A stretch of DNA of 47,708 bases from Collinsella aerofaciens (GTDB lineage: Bacteria; Actinomycetota; Coriobacteriia; Coriobacteriales; Coriobacteriaceae), in the NCBI RefSeq assembly GCF_028209625.1, contig NZ_JAQLDU010000016.1, positions 1-47,708 of the forward strand, given 5' to 3'. A program made the translations under genes and the position numbers. The notes below the pieces were generated by a model. That model was not told the DNA's origin. It worked only from the letters and a program-made list of their open reading frames with translations, and made no database searches. Of the stretch, positions 7,181-15,958 are shown one piece after another; position 1 is the first letter of the stretch; each line of letters starts with the position of its first letter.

Positions 7181-8242
7181 TTAGTAGTCGAACTGGTGAT
7201 AGTAGCGACGATACTTGAGGTTGTGCTTGGTGACCGTCTCGTAGTAGCGAGCCAGGCGGTCGGTAACGAGCACCGTCAGAATCCACGGAGACACGATGAC
7301 GCGGAACTCGTCGTCAAGGCCGGGGATCGCGAACTCGGCGGTGTCGATGACGTTGATGTCGGTGTCGCCGGTCACGCCGCGGGTCAGGAACGCGCGGACG
7401 CGCTCGTCGAGCTTGCGGTTCTCGTCCTCGCCCATGAACAGGAAGACCGGGACGCCCGGCTCCACGAGCTCGAGGGTGCCGTGGAAGAAGTCGGCCGAGG
7501 TGATGTAGCGGGTGCGCTTCCACTGCATCTCCTCGAGGATGCACATCGAGAACAGGATGGTCTCGCCCCACAGGGCGCCGGAGCCGATGAACATGGTGTA
7601 GGGGGCCAGGGCGTACTTCTTGGCGAGCTCCTCGGCGCGCGGCTCGAAGCGCTTGCGGATATCGAGCATGTCCTTCCAGATGTCCTTGGTCTGCTCGATA
7701 AACAGATCGAACTTGGGGAAGCAGCCGCGGCGGTTGAGCAGGCGCAGGCCGAAGCAGTCGGCGAGGTAGTAGCCCTTCTCGCAGCCGCCCGAACCATGGT
7801 CAGAAGCCATGGCGACGCAGTTCTCGGCGCCGACAGCCTGGCCGATGGGGCCCTCGGGCTTGGTCATGGCGTAGACGCGCACGCCCATGCCCTTCATCTT
7901 CTTGACGGCCTCGAGGACCTCGGGGGTGGTGCCGGACTCGGAGGCGGTGAGCACGACGGACTTCTCGGTCATGCGCTTGTGGCCCATGACGTTCCACTCG
8001 GCGGCGTGGATCAGGTAGACCTCGAGGTCGCGGTCGCCGAACTTGTTCATGAGGTACTCGAGCTGCATGAGCTCGTCCCAGGTGCCGCCGACGCCCATCA
8101 GGAACACGGCGTCGTAGCCCTCGTCGGCGACCTTGTCGGCGAGCGCGGTCATCTTCTTGCCGGTCTCGTAGAGCGCCTTGCCGTCCTCGAGATAGCCCTC
8201 CTGGTCGAAATGCATGATCTCGATCTTCTCGGTTTCCTTCAT
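7181..8242 (-). CDS. SIS-domain fructosamine-6-phosphate deglycase, FrlB/GfrF-like
   Basis: 353-residue cytoplasmic enzyme with two SIS folds. Long stretches resemble E. coli FrlB as I recall it: SADFFHGTLELVEPGVPVF, a GEDENRKLDERVRAF segment, and a C-terminus YRRYYHQFDY like FrlB's ERRYYGGLVEY. The sugar-phosphate binding signature TASESGTTPEVLEA lies near residue 99. Such enzymes split fructoselysine-6-phosphate or glucoselysine-6-phosphate into glucose-6-phosphate and amine. Linkage to a complete mannose-family PTS resembles the Salmonella gfr operon. The start ATG at 8242 follows AAAGGAGAGACAA. A second, truncated copy begins at 260. Confidence 0.8.
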   Translation of the reverse strand: MKETEKIEIMHFDQEGYLEDGKALYETGKKMTALADKVADEGYDAVFLMGVGGTWDELMQLEYLMNKFGDRDLEVYLIHAAEWNVMGHKRMTEKSVVLTASESGTTPEVLEAVKKMKGMGVRVYAMTKPEGPIGQAVGAENCVAMASDHGSGGCEKGYYLADCFGLRLLNRRGCFPKFDLFIEQTKDIWKDMLDIRKRFEPRAEELAKKYALAPYTMFIGSGALWGETILFSMCILEEMQWKRTRYITSADFFHGTLELVEPGVPVFLFMGEDENRKLDERVRAFLTRGVTGDTDINVIDTAEFAIPGLDDEFRVIVSPWILTVLVTDRLARYYETVTKHNLKYRRYYHQFDY

Positions 8243-8302
8243 TTGTCTCTCCTTTCTGGGGTTGTTTCCACATCCCCCATGCCAACGGGCATCAAAACCC
8301 GC

Positions 8303-9418
8303 TTACATTCCGTAACACTCAGCCGCTTTGGCCTTAAGCGCATTGACTGACTCTTCGTAGCCCTCTGCCTTGACCTCCATTTGCTTGGAGACGGCATCGA
8401 GATACGGGTGCACGTTCCATGACTTCAGACGCTCGGCGATCATGGCCGCAATCGTCTGGAAGAACACAAGATTGGGAATTGCGCTGAGCAGCGGAGCCAC
8501 CTGAGGCACCGCAACCTCGTGAGCCCTACCCTTGGGATGGGCCGTGAGCAGCACCGTTTTTGCCGTAACGTTCGATAGCGCATCGGCGATATTCGCAAGA
8601 CGCTCCGACCCCTGCGGATCGTCGACGATAAACACCAGATAGCCCGGAACGATCTGCATCTCGGGACCGTGGACGAACTCCTCGCCTTCGTGATGCATGG
8701 CAGGAATCTTGATGGTCTCGCTCAGCTTGAGCGCTGCCTCCTCGGCAACACCATAGTTGGGGCCGTTGCCGACGACCATGGCGGGCATGTGCTCAGAAAG
8801 CTCGAGCATGTGATCTTGGACATATGCCTCGGCGGTCTTGCACATCACGGCATTAGCCTGGATAGCCTCGCGCAGGTCATCAAGACGCTGAGCAACGCCC
8901 TTGGCGTCAATCGTTCCGCGCGCCTGACCGCCGTAAATACCAAAGAGCACCAGGTACTCAACGAGAACCTCGACGCCCAGAGTCACAAAGTCCACCGACT
9001 CGACGCCCACACCGTAGTCAAGAACGATGTCAGCGTGTTCCTTGATGGGTGCCTCGACGTTTGCCGTGAGCGCAACTGCAGCCATATCGTGTGCGCGCAT
9101 GTAATCGAGCGCCGCAATCGTATTGGTTGAATAGCCGCTCTGCGAGACGGCAATGTTAAGCGCATGCTGTGGATAGGTGTGTTCAAAATCGACGAAGGCC
9201 TCGGGCGTCACAACGGACACCTGCATCTGCAGCGCATCTTGCAGGTAATCGCGGGCGCAATCCGCAGCATGGCGCGACGAACCCGAAGCAACGATGCGCA
9301 GCGCGTCAAAAGAACCGGACTGGAAAATATCAACGAGCTGCGCTACCAGCTCAGACGAACGCTCGAGGTTCTCTCCCATACGCACATGGGCAAGCTGAAC
9401 GTAATCGAGCATCTTCAT
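8303..9418 (-). CDS. SIS-domain protein, GlmS-isomerase/GfrE-like deglycase
   Basis: 371-residue protein with two SIS domains. The first has VASGSSRHAADCARDYL and SQSGYSTNTIAALDYM (sugar-phosphate binding), the second GNGPNYGVAEEAALKLSETI followed by MHHEGEEFVHGPEMQIVPG, typical of the GlmS isomerase-like group. With the FrlB-like gene downstream it makes a pair of different deglycases, as in the gfr system, where the two enzymes handle the two Amadori/Heyns isomers (established for Salmonella; assignment here is inference). The start ATG at 9418 follows GAGGTGAGACG. It is the first gene after promoter 9440-9530. An amino-sugar isomerase role is the main alternative. Confidence 0.75.
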   Translation of the reverse strand: MKMLDYVQLAHVRMGENLERSSELVAQLVDIFQSGSFDALRIVASGSSRHAADCARDYLQDALQMQVSVVTPEAFVDFEHTYPQHALNIAVSQSGYSTNTIAALDYMRAHDMAAVALTANVEAPIKEHADIVLDYGVGVESVDFVTLGVEVLVEYLVLFGIYGGQARGTIDAKGVAQRLDDLREAIQANAVMCKTAEAYVQDHMLELSEHMPAMVVGNGPNYGVAEEAALKLSETIKIPAMHHEGEEFVHGPEMQIVPGYLVFIVDDPQGSERLANIADALSNVTAKTVLLTAHPKGRAHEVAVPQVAPLLSAIPNLVFFQTIAAMIAERLKSWNVHPYLDAVSKQMEVKAEGYEESVNALKAKAAECYGM

Positions 9419-9439
9419 CGTCTCACCTCGTAACAAATC

Positions 9440-9530
9440 ATTAGTATTTGATACCAATCACAGTTACAGGTTACGGCTTTTTGATACCTCTTTGTCGATT
9501 AATTTATCCCCTTCGGCGAACGGTCGATTT
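9440..9530 (-). promoter_or_regulatory. Promoter of the SIS-PTS operon
   Basis: On the minus strand, AGGTATCAAA (9480-9490) and TGGTATCAAA (9447-9457) boxes lie 33 bp apart, with a poor -10 (TGTGAT, 9457-9462) abutting the second. ACCGTTCGCCGA at 9513-9524 lies 50 bp upstream of that -10, as at the other promoters. A further palindrome, TGTATATACA (9547-9556), lies upstream. The layout implies repression by GGTAT-box regulators and activation from the upstream element. Confidence 0.55.
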
Positions 9531-9611
9531 TGAGCCATGTAAGGTTGTATATACAGCTGACCCAACGATCAAAACTGGTTAGTTTCCCAGCCGTTATTCA
9601 CAAAATACCAG

Positions 9612-10325
9612 CTAGTACGTATAGGTGTAGCCGCCCGTATCGCCACGATTGAAGGACTTTACATACTCGATAGCCTGACCGCTCGCGTCATAGCTCACGC
9701 ATTCCAAAAGCAAAACAAGATCGCCCTGTTCCAGTCCAAGGAGGCCGGCATCTCGTGCGCCCAGCGCTTCGATATCGAGCTTTTCCTGTGCCATGACTGG
9801 CTTTCGGCCCAGCATCTCATAGGTCTCGTACAAACTGAAGACCGACACGTCAATATCTTCGATGGTTGGGAACAGCAGGCAGGGAATCAGCGCCGTCTCA
9901 ATCGATACGGGGCTACCGTTTATGCAGTTCAGGCGTCGAACGGAATAGAGCAGGTCGTCCTCGGCGATGCCAAACAGGTCGGCGTAATATGGCCCCGCAT
10001 AACGCTTGGAACGCGCGAGAATACGGACGGACGGCTCGCCGCCCGAAGCACGGACCGATTCACGGAAACCGACCGTGCGTTCAAAAAAAGCAGGTACTTT
10101 CTGCGCCACAAAGGCACCTTTTCCCCGAACACGGCGAATCTGCCCGCGCCGAACCAGCTCATCGACAGCGCTTCGGATGGTCAAGCGTGTCGTACCAAAT
10201 TCCTCGGCGAGGTCTTTTTCGGACGGAATCATGGAACCCGTGGGATATGCACCGCGCTCGATACGTTCCTCGATGCAGCGTCGAATGCGCATATAAACCG
10301 GGGTGGCATCTACTGTTTCAGCCAT
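9612..10325 (-). CDS. GntR-family regulator, HutC/UTRA type (1)
   Basis: 237 residues: an N-terminal winged helix (PTGSMIPSEKDLAEEFGTTR then LTIRSAVDELVRRGQIRRVRG, ~residues 26-67) and a C-terminal UTRA effector domain that binds sugar-phosphate-like ligands. The start ATG at 10325 follows AGGTG and overlaps the end of the upstream regulator by 16 bp, so the two are translationally coupled. Encoded just upstream of the SIS-PTS promoter, it probably acts on the GGTAT boxes there and at the two related promoters to its left. FrlR, the regulator of fructoselysine genes, belongs to the same family. Confidence 0.9.
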   Translation of the reverse strand: MAETVDATPVYMRIRRCIEERIERGAYPTGSMIPSEKDLAEEFGTTRLTIRSAVDELVRRGQIRRVRGKGAFVAQKVPAFFERTVGFRESVRASGGEPSVRILARSKRYAGPYYADLFGIAEDDLLYSVRRLNCINGSPVSIETALIPCLLFPTIEDIDVSVFSLYETYEMLGRKPVMAQEKLDIEALGARDAGLLGLEQGDLVLLLECVSYDASGQAIEYVKSFNRGDTGGYTYTY

Positions 10326-11077
10326 TGTTCACCTGCCACGCTCCTCATGCCGTTCTCTTCGCCGTTATCGGCAAAGCGGAACTTTGTGGGCAAAATCACC
10401 GATTTGCAATGCTCCACAAAACGCATGTCCTTATCAAATTCGATCGAGCTCTCATAGAACACCGGCGTTCCCTCTTCTTGCTGGAGCAGCTCGGCCTCTT
10501 CGACGTTCAAACGCGAGATGGAGATATGCTCACGTCCATGCTCAACGCGCACGCCACCTTCTTTGAGCAAGACATCGTAAAGGCTCTCACACTCAAAATC
10601 GTGCTCGGGAAGCGATGGGCACAGGGACAGGTTAACGTGAGCGGTCTCGATTGACGCCGGCTCGCCCTCAATAAGTCGAACGCGCTGCATGCGGAGCAAG
10701 GGAGCGCCTACAGCCACCCCAAGCTTGTCGGCAAGCGCCTCATCCGCCTCGATGGTCCCGGTGGAAACCAGACGAGAAGAGGGGTGCAGGCCGGCAGTCC
10801 GCACAGCATCGGAAAAGTTATACGTTTCCTGGAAGATGTTCAGCGGCTTGGGAGGACACACATACGTGCCCGATCCGCGACGGCTCTCGAGCGTTCCACA
10901 CGAGATAAGCCGCGTGATACCGGCACGCAACGCCGTACGCGAAACGCCAATCTCTTCGCACAGCACGCGCTCGGCCGGCAGGCGATCGCCGCCGGCAAGC
11001 TGATGGTGCTGGATATACCAAAGAATTCCCTCAACAGCATGATCTTTGGGGGGAATTGCATAAGATTCGCCTGCCAT
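10310..11077 (-). CDS. GntR-family regulator, HutC/UTRA type (2)
   Basis: 255 residues with the winged helix GGDRLPAERVLCEEIGVSRT followed by ALRAGITRLISCGTLESRRG (~residues 29-67), then a UTRA domain (ASIETAHVNLSLCPSLPEHD is the typical ligand-domain strand). The start ATG at 11077 follows AGGAGtctgtgca. It is co-directional and overlapping with the second GntR gene, an unusual stacked pair. The DNA-recognition helices differ, so the two may read the two boxes of each promoter or respond to different Amadori sugar phosphates (inference). Confidence 0.88.
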   Translation of the reverse strand: MAGESYAIPPKDHAVEGILWYIQHHQLAGGDRLPAERVLCEEIGVSRTALRAGITRLISCGTLESRRGSGTYVCPPKPLNIFQETYNFSDAVRTAGLHPSSRLVSTGTIEADEALADKLGVAVGAPLLRMQRVRLIEGEPASIETAHVNLSLCPSLPEHDFECESLYDVLLKEGGVRVEHGREHISISRLNVEEAELLQQEEGTPVFYESSIEFDKDMRFVEHCKSVILPTKFRFADNGEENGMRSVAGEQWLKQ

Positions 11078-11115
11078 TGCACAGACTCCTCATTCAGAAA
11101 CGTATGCCGCCAAAA

Positions 11116-11604
11116 TTAGGCCAGCCCTCCCATGGCATCAAATTCTGCCTTGATCTTCTCGGCGACATTCCGATACGACTTATATAGACTTGAATCGCGT
11201 TTGACTTCGTCGGTCATAACGGGAATCTCTAATTTGGAAACCTCGTCTTTTCCCGTCTGAACCGCCACAACAACGCCCATACCAAGACACATATTACGCT
11301 TGGCAGCGTTTATTTTCGCCGCCTTGGCAGGATTTGCCAGGATACGCTGGGCAAATTCCTGTTTAGAGACCGCTTCTTCGGCCTCCGGATCGCCCGCCTC
11401 GGCCACTTCGCACTGCAACACGTCCGCATAGTCAAAAATCTTCGGCTCGCCGCCGCGCTGATGCACGGCCCACTTGCGGCGCGTGGCGTCCTGGTAGATA
11501 GCCGGCAAAAATGTAAACCGCGGCGGGTCCAAAATCGTATCCGTGATGGTAAACACATCGGGATCAAAGGCATCCTGCGGGTTTTTCTTCTTGAACAGCC
11601 CCAT
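11116..11604 (-). CDS. Uncharacterised 162-residue protein
   Basis: Not confidently recognised. It starts MGLFKKKNPQDAFDPDVF and contains an IFDYADVLQCEVAE segment resembling the 'I.DF.L.EDG' strand of PH-like DUF4428-type bacterial proteins. Lysine-rich segments follow, including NPAKAAKINAAKRNMCLGMG. No signal peptide is present and there is at most one short hydrophobic stretch (CLGMGVVVAVQTG). The start ATG at 11604 follows GGGAGG. It lies 38 bp upstream of the GntR pair on the same strand and may share its transcript, but no functional link is evident. Confidence 0.75.
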   Translation of the reverse strand: MGLFKKKNPQDAFDPDVFTITDTILDPPRFTFLPAIYQDATRRKWAVHQRGGEPKIFDYADVLQCEVAEAGDPEAEEAVSKQEFAQRILANPAKAAKINAAKRNMCLGMGVVVAVQTGKDEVSKLEIPVMTDEVKRDSSLYKSYRNVAEKIKAEFDAMGGLA

Positions 11605-11730
11605 ATCAGCCTCCCGTACTAGCATTAAACAACTCAAGCCGAATATAGCACCAATTTCAAGCCGCCGCCTTACCCTATCGGTACGCGGCGTCTATGGCTC
11701 GCCCAGCGGGGTAATACGGGCGAGGGCCGG

Positions 11731-11781
11731 GGTGCCTTCCTCTGAGAAGTTCGCGAAGCCCACTTCTCAGAGGAAGGCACC
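11731..11781. repeat. Perfect 20-bp palindromic repeat
   Basis: Positions 11731-11750 are perfectly complementary to 11762-11781 around an 11-nt GC-rich loop (TCGCGAAGCCC). No T-run follows on either strand, so it is not a standard terminator. It occupies the 409-bp gene-free stretch 11605-12013 together with the element at 11869-11967. Confidence 0.75.
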
Positions 11782-11868
11782 CGCCCGGAGGCGGCCCCAG
11801 CGCGAGACCGTCCAGCACAAGCGCTCCCCGAGCAACCGCTCGCCGCTGGTTGCACAAAAGTCAGCGAG

Positions 11869-11967
11869 CGGGTTCCAGGTGCCCCAGGTCGTCGTGAAAG
11901 AGGAGCGACGCGTACTTTATGTACGCGAGCGACGGTTTGAACGGCGAGATGGGGTGCCTGGGACCCG
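11869..11967. repeat. Imperfect 18-bp inverted repeat with internal hairpin
   Basis: Outer arms (11869-11886 and 11950-11967) match at about 15 of 18 positions. They enclose a perfect 7-bp hairpin CGCGTAC-TTTAT-GTACGCG (11919-11937) and a direct repeat GAGCGACG (11913, 11936). No coding potential is seen. It looks like a dispersed structured repeat. Confidence 0.5.
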
Positions 11968-11981
11968 CGCAGCGTCGGGCC

Positions 11982-12009
11982 GTTACGCGGTTTGGTAAAA
12001 CCGCGTAAC
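11982..12009 (-). terminator. Hairpin at the 3' end of xfp
   Basis: GTTACGCGGTTT (11982-11993) pairs with AAACCGCGTAAC (11998-12009) with a 4-nt loop, a few bases after the xfp stop. A T-run is lacking, so termination may be weak or factor-dependent. Confidence 0.5.
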
Positions 12010-12013
12010 TAAG

Positions 12014-14542
12014 TTACTCGTTGTCGCCTGCGGTCATTTGCGTTGCGGAGAGCGCGCCGTCGGCAGCGGTTGCGGCTGCGGCGTCGGGCCAGACCCAGTC
12101 GGTGAAGGCCGGGTGATCGTAGCCCTCATCGCACGCGAACTCGAAGGCCTCGGTGCGGAATGCCTCCCACTTATCAATCTGCTCGGCAAACTTATCGGCG
12201 TCGACCATGCGCAGCACGTCGGCGGCCAGTGCCCAGCGGTCCATGTTGTTCAGGCGCAGCATGTCGAACGGCGTGGTCGTGGAGCCTTTCTCCTCGTAGC
12301 CGTGGACGCGGAAGGCGTCGTGGCCGGGGCGGTTCCAGATCAGGCGGCGAATCGTGCCGGCATAGGCGTGGAACGCGAAGAGGACGGGCTTCTCGCCGCA
12401 GCCGAACAGCTCAGCCCAGTGCTCGTCGCTGATGGCCTGGTCGTTCTCGCAGACGTTCTGAATCTTGAGCAGGTCGACCACGTTGACGAACCATACCTTG
12501 ATACCCAGCTCGCGCAGCATGTCGGTTGCAGCCAGAGCCTCAAGCGTCGGCACGTCGCCGCAGGTGGCGACCACGACGTCGGCCTCGGCGAGCGAATCGG
12601 CGGTCGATGCCCATTCCCAAGTCGCGACGCCCTCGGCGAGCTCCGCCTTGGCCTCGTCGACCGTCTGGAAGGTCGGAGCAGGCTGCTTGCCGCAGAAGAT
12701 GGCGTTGACGCAGTCGGTGGACTGGTAGACGTGCTCGGCCACAGCGAGAGCCATGTTGGCGTCGGCCGGATAGTAGGCGTTCACGATGTGCGTGTCGTTG
12801 GCCTTGTTGAGCAGCAAGTCGATAAAGCCGGGGTCCTGATGCGAGAAGCCGTTGTGGTCCTGACGCCAGACGTGGCTCGACAGCAAAATGTTAAGGCCGC
12901 TGATGGGAGCACGCCACGGAATCTCGCGCTTGGTAGCCTCGAGCCACTTGCAGTGCTGGTTGACCATGGAGTCGACCACATGGACAAAGCTCTCGTAGGA
13001 GCTCCACACGCCGGAACGGCCAGTGAGCACGTAGGCCTCGAGGAAGCCCTCGCATTGGTGCTCGGACAGCTGCTCGACGACCTTACCGGAGCCTGCCAGC
13101 AGCTCGTCGTTGGCCTCGTCCTCGTAGAAGCCAGCGTCCCACTGCTTCTTGGTCACCTTGTAGGCAGCCTGCAGACGGTTGGACGCGGTCTCGTCGGGAC
13201 CAAAGATGCGGAAGTCATCCATGTTCTTGGCCAGAACGTCGGCAGTGTACTCACCAAAGACGCGGGCGGCCTCGGTGGAGCCCCAGCCATGACCCTTAGT
13301 TGCGACGGAGACCTCGTGGGCATGAATATCGGGCAGCTCGAGCTCGCGACGCACCTTACCGCCGTTCGCGTTGGGATTGGCGCCGATGCGCAACTCGCCG
13401 GTCGGCATAAAGGCCGTCACCTCGGGGCGCACCTGGCCCTCGGGCGTAAAGAGCTCCTCGGGCTTGTAGGAACGCAGCCACTCGCGCAGCACGCGGAAGT
13501 GCTCGTGGGTATCCTTGGCACTCGCCAGCGGCACCTGATGCGCGCGCCAGGAGTCCTCGGTCTTCTTGCCGTCGATGTGCTTGGGGCAAGTCCAGCCCTT
13601 GGGCGTACGGAACACAATCATGGGGTAGGCCGGGCGGACCACGGTCTCGCCTGAGGCGGCCTGGGCCTGCGCGGTGGCCTTGATGTCGCAGATCTCGTCA
13701 AAGACCTGCTCAAACAGGGCAGCGAAGCGCTCGTGGATGCTTGCGTGGCTCTCGTCGTCAAAGCCGGCAACGAAGAAGTGCGGCTTGTAGCCCATGCCCT
13801 CGAAGAACTTGGTGAGCTCCTCGTCGGACACGCGGGCAAGAATGGTGGGGTTGGCGATCTTGTAGCCGTTGAGGTGCAGGATCGGAAGAACGATACCGTC
13901 GGTTGCCGGGTTCACGAGCTTGTTGGACTGCCAAGAGGTCGCGAGCGGGCCCGTCTCGGACTCACCGTCGCCCACCACGGCCACGGCCAGCAGGCTCGGA
14001 TTGTCCATGACGGCACCGTAGGCGTGGCTGAGCGTGTAGCCAAGCTCGCCGCCCTCGTGGATGGAACCGGGCGTCTCGGGCGCAAAGTGGCTCGGGATGC
14101 CGCCGGGATAGGAGAACTGGCGGAAGAACTTCTGCAAGCCGGCCTCGTCATTGGTGATGTCGGGGCGAATCTCGCGGTAGGTGCCGTCGAGCAGCGACTG
14201 AGCAGTACCGGCGGGGCCACCGTGACCAGGGCCCATCAAGAAGATAGCATTCTGGTTGTGGTCGGCGATCAGACGATTGACGTGACCGAACAGGAAGTTG
14301 ATGCCGGGCGTGGTGCCCCAGTGGCCAACCAGGCGGTGCTTAACGTCCGGACGACCGAAGTCGCGCACCTCACCGGTTTTCTCATCAACAAAGTCGGGGC
14401 GCATTAGCGGGTTAGAGCGAAGGTAGATCTGACCGACGGACAGATAGTTCGATGCGCGCCAATACAGGTCGACGCCCTCGAGCTCGGAAGCCGGCACCTC
14501 GTGGCCCAGCTTTTGCCACGGCGTCCCCAGTGTTTTAGCCAT
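12014..14542 (-). CDS. xfp: Xylulose-5-phosphate/fructose-6-phosphate phosphoketolase
   Basis: 842-residue TPP enzyme that cleaves xylulose-5-P (and/or fructose-6-P) with phosphate to acetyl-phosphate and a shorter sugar phosphate. It shows the family N-terminus ([15 protein letters not shown], then [13 protein letters not shown]), the TPP-binding region [31 protein letters not shown] in the pyrimidine domain, and [15 protein letters not shown]. Length fits the family's ~790-840 residues. The start ATG at 14542 has AAGGG 11 bases upstream. Two LacI-type palindromes lie in its promoter and a LacI-family gene is immediately upstream, so it is probably repressed by that protein. Confidence 0.96.
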   Translation of the reverse strand: MAKTLGTPWQKLGHEVPASELEGVDLYWRASNYLSVGQIYLRSNPLMRPDFVDEKTGEVRDFGRPDVKHRLVGHWGTTPGINFLFGHVNRLIADHNQNAIFLMGPGHGGPAGTAQSLLDGTYREIRPDITNDEAGLQKFFRQFSYPGGIPSHFAPETPGSIHEGGELGYTLSHAYGAVMDNPSLLAVAVVGDGESETGPLATSWQSNKLVNPATDGIVLPILHLNGYKIANPTILARVSDEELTKFFEGMGYKPHFFVAGFDDESHASIHERFAALFEQVFDEICDIKATAQAQAASGETVVRPAYPMIVFRTPKGWTCPKHIDGKKTEDSWRAHQVPLASAKDTHEHFRVLREWLRSYKPEELFTPEGQVRPEVTAFMPTGELRIGANPNANGGKVRRELELPDIHAHEVSVATKGHGWGSTEAARVFGEYTADVLAKNMDDFRIFGPDETASNRLQAAYKVTKKQWDAGFYEDEANDELLAGSGKVVEQLSEHQCEGFLEAYVLTGRSGVWSSYESFVHVVDSMVNQHCKWLEATKREIPWRAPISGLNILLSSHVWRQDHNGFSHQDPGFIDLLLNKANDTHIVNAYYPADANMALAVAEHVYQSTDCVNAIFCGKQPAPTFQTVDEAKAELAEGVATWEWASTADSLAEADVVVATCGDVPTLEALAATDMLRELGIKVWFVNVVDLLKIQNVCENDQAISDEHWAELFGCGEKPVLFAFHAYAGTIRRLIWNRPGHDAFRVHGYEEKGSTTTPFDMLRLNNMDRWALAADVLRMVDADKFAEQIDKWEAFRTEAFEFACDEGYDHPAFTDWVWPDAAAATAADGALSATQMTAGDNE

Positions 14543-14595
14543 TGTTTATGTCCCTTCGCTGTGCGGTCGCCCTCCGATACGGCAACCTTTCGTTG

Positions 14596-14646
14596 GGACT
14601 AGTATATTTGCTAAAACGTTTTATCATGGTGAAAAAACGTTTTACC
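14596..14646 (-). promoter_or_regulatory. xfp promoter with two LacI-type operators
   Basis: Two palindromes centred on CG are spaced about two helical turns apart: TAAAACGTTTTA (14612-14623, perfect) and AAAACGTTTT (14634-14643). A TATACT -10 lies just downstream on the minus strand (about 14600-14605). The central CpG and symmetric flanks are typical of LacI/PurR-family operators. The adjacent regulator at 14747-15775 is the obvious candidate. Confidence 0.75.
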
Positions 14647-14746
14647 ACCCTTATCAATCGCATCGATCAACAAAACGCGACATTCACCTGCGGCATTGAC
14701 TGTCACAGGTGCTCCACATTCGGTCTCTGCAAATTGATAAACGTGT

Positions 14747-15775
14747 TTAGTTGTGTTTAGTAAGCTCGAGCACGCTGTCCTTAACGATAAGCTCCGGCTC
14801 CAGAACGACCTCTTCGGCATGCCTGCCGCCCCTACCGGCAAGACGCTTGGACATGCAGCCAAAAGCATGCTCCGCAAGGACACCAGGATCCTGCTCAATC
14901 GCGGTCAGCGCCGGCTCAAAGAGAACATCGGCCGCCGAGTTGTCATAGCTCACCACCGAAATATCGCCCGGGATGCTCTTCCCCATCTCGTGCAAGCGCT
15001 TGAGCAAACCGAGGGCAATATTATCTGAGCTTGCGAACACGGCAGTGGCGTCAGTTGCGAGCACCGCCTCCGAGGCCTCGTAGGCACTCGGAATGTAGTA
15101 CTCGCTCTCAAACTCCAAACGTGCGTCGATAGGCAGGCCAACCTCGCGCAGCGCGCGCTCATAGCCGGCAAGTCGCTTACGCCCCGTATTGGAACGGCGC
15201 GCGTTAACCAAGCAGGCAATGCGACGGTGACCCTGCTCGATCAGATAGCGAGTGGCCATGTAGCCACCCATCTCGTGGTCGAACATCACCTTGTCGCACT
15301 CGAGCCCCTCAATGGCACGGTCGACCATCACGGCAGGGATAGGCAGATGGCTGACTTCTTCGCGCAGGGCGCGGTCGTCGGAGAACTCGTCGCCCACAAC
15401 CAGGAAGACGCCATCAACGCCGCGCGTTACCAGCTGGCGCAGCAGCTCCAGATCGTCGTCGGCACTTCCACCCGAGCTGGTAATGAAGAGCGCATAGCCG
15501 TCCTCGCGGCAGCGCTTTTCCAGGCTACCGGCGAGCGAGGCAAAAAAGCGGCTCTCGATGTTAGGGACGATAAGGCCCAGCGTGCGCGACTCGCGCATGA
15601 CCAGACTACGCGCAATCTGATTAGGAACATAGTGGTTGCGCGCCGCAACCTCCTTGATGAGCTTGCGGTTTTCTTCCGAGATGCGACAGGGCCGATTATT
15701 GAGAACAAGCGAGACCGACGAGGGGGAAAGCCCCACCTCCTGGGCAATCTGCTTGAGGGTGACTTTGTTGGCCAT
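14747..15775 (-). CDS. LacI-family transcriptional regulator
   Basis: 342 residues. The N-terminal HTH VTLKQIAQEVGLSPSSVSLV followed by LNNRPCRISEENRKLIKEVA (~5-43) includes the hinge-helix region. The sugar-binding core is of the periplasmic-binding-protein type (TLGLIVPNIESRFFASLAG; VFASSDNIALGLLKRLHEMG). The start ATG at 15775 has GGAAGGAG 4 bases upstream; in-frame sequence further upstream is antisense to murB. It is transcribed towards xfp, with two operator palindromes in between, so it probably controls xfp according to a sugar or sugar phosphate. Overall it resembles RbsR/PurR-type proteins. Confidence 0.92.
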   Translation of the reverse strand: MANKVTLKQIAQEVGLSPSSVSLVLNNRPCRISEENRKLIKEVAARNHYVPNQIARSLVMRESRTLGLIVPNIESRFFASLAGSLEKRCREDGYALFITSSGGSADDDLELLRQLVTRGVDGVFLVVGDEFSDDRALREEVSHLPIPAVMVDRAIEGLECDKVMFDHEMGGYMATRYLIEQGHRRIACLVNARRSNTGRKRLAGYERALREVGLPIDARLEFESEYYIPSAYEASEAVLATDATAVFASSDNIALGLLKRLHEMGKSIPGDISVVSYDNSAADVLFEPALTAIEQDPGVLAEHAFGCMSKRLAGRGGRHAEEVVLEPELIVKDSVLELTKHN

Positions 15776-15958
15776 CTCGCTCCTTCCAGGTTTACGCGCA
15801 ATCTCTTGAAAGTATAGCGACCGCCCCTCTACCTCGGTGATAAACACTTTACCAATCCGGTAGACGGCTGTTTTATCGCCGCCAGCGCACCAAATCCGTC
15901 CGGGTGGGGTATATTGCAATCGATTGATGACAACGACCACCAAAAGGCGGATATTCGT

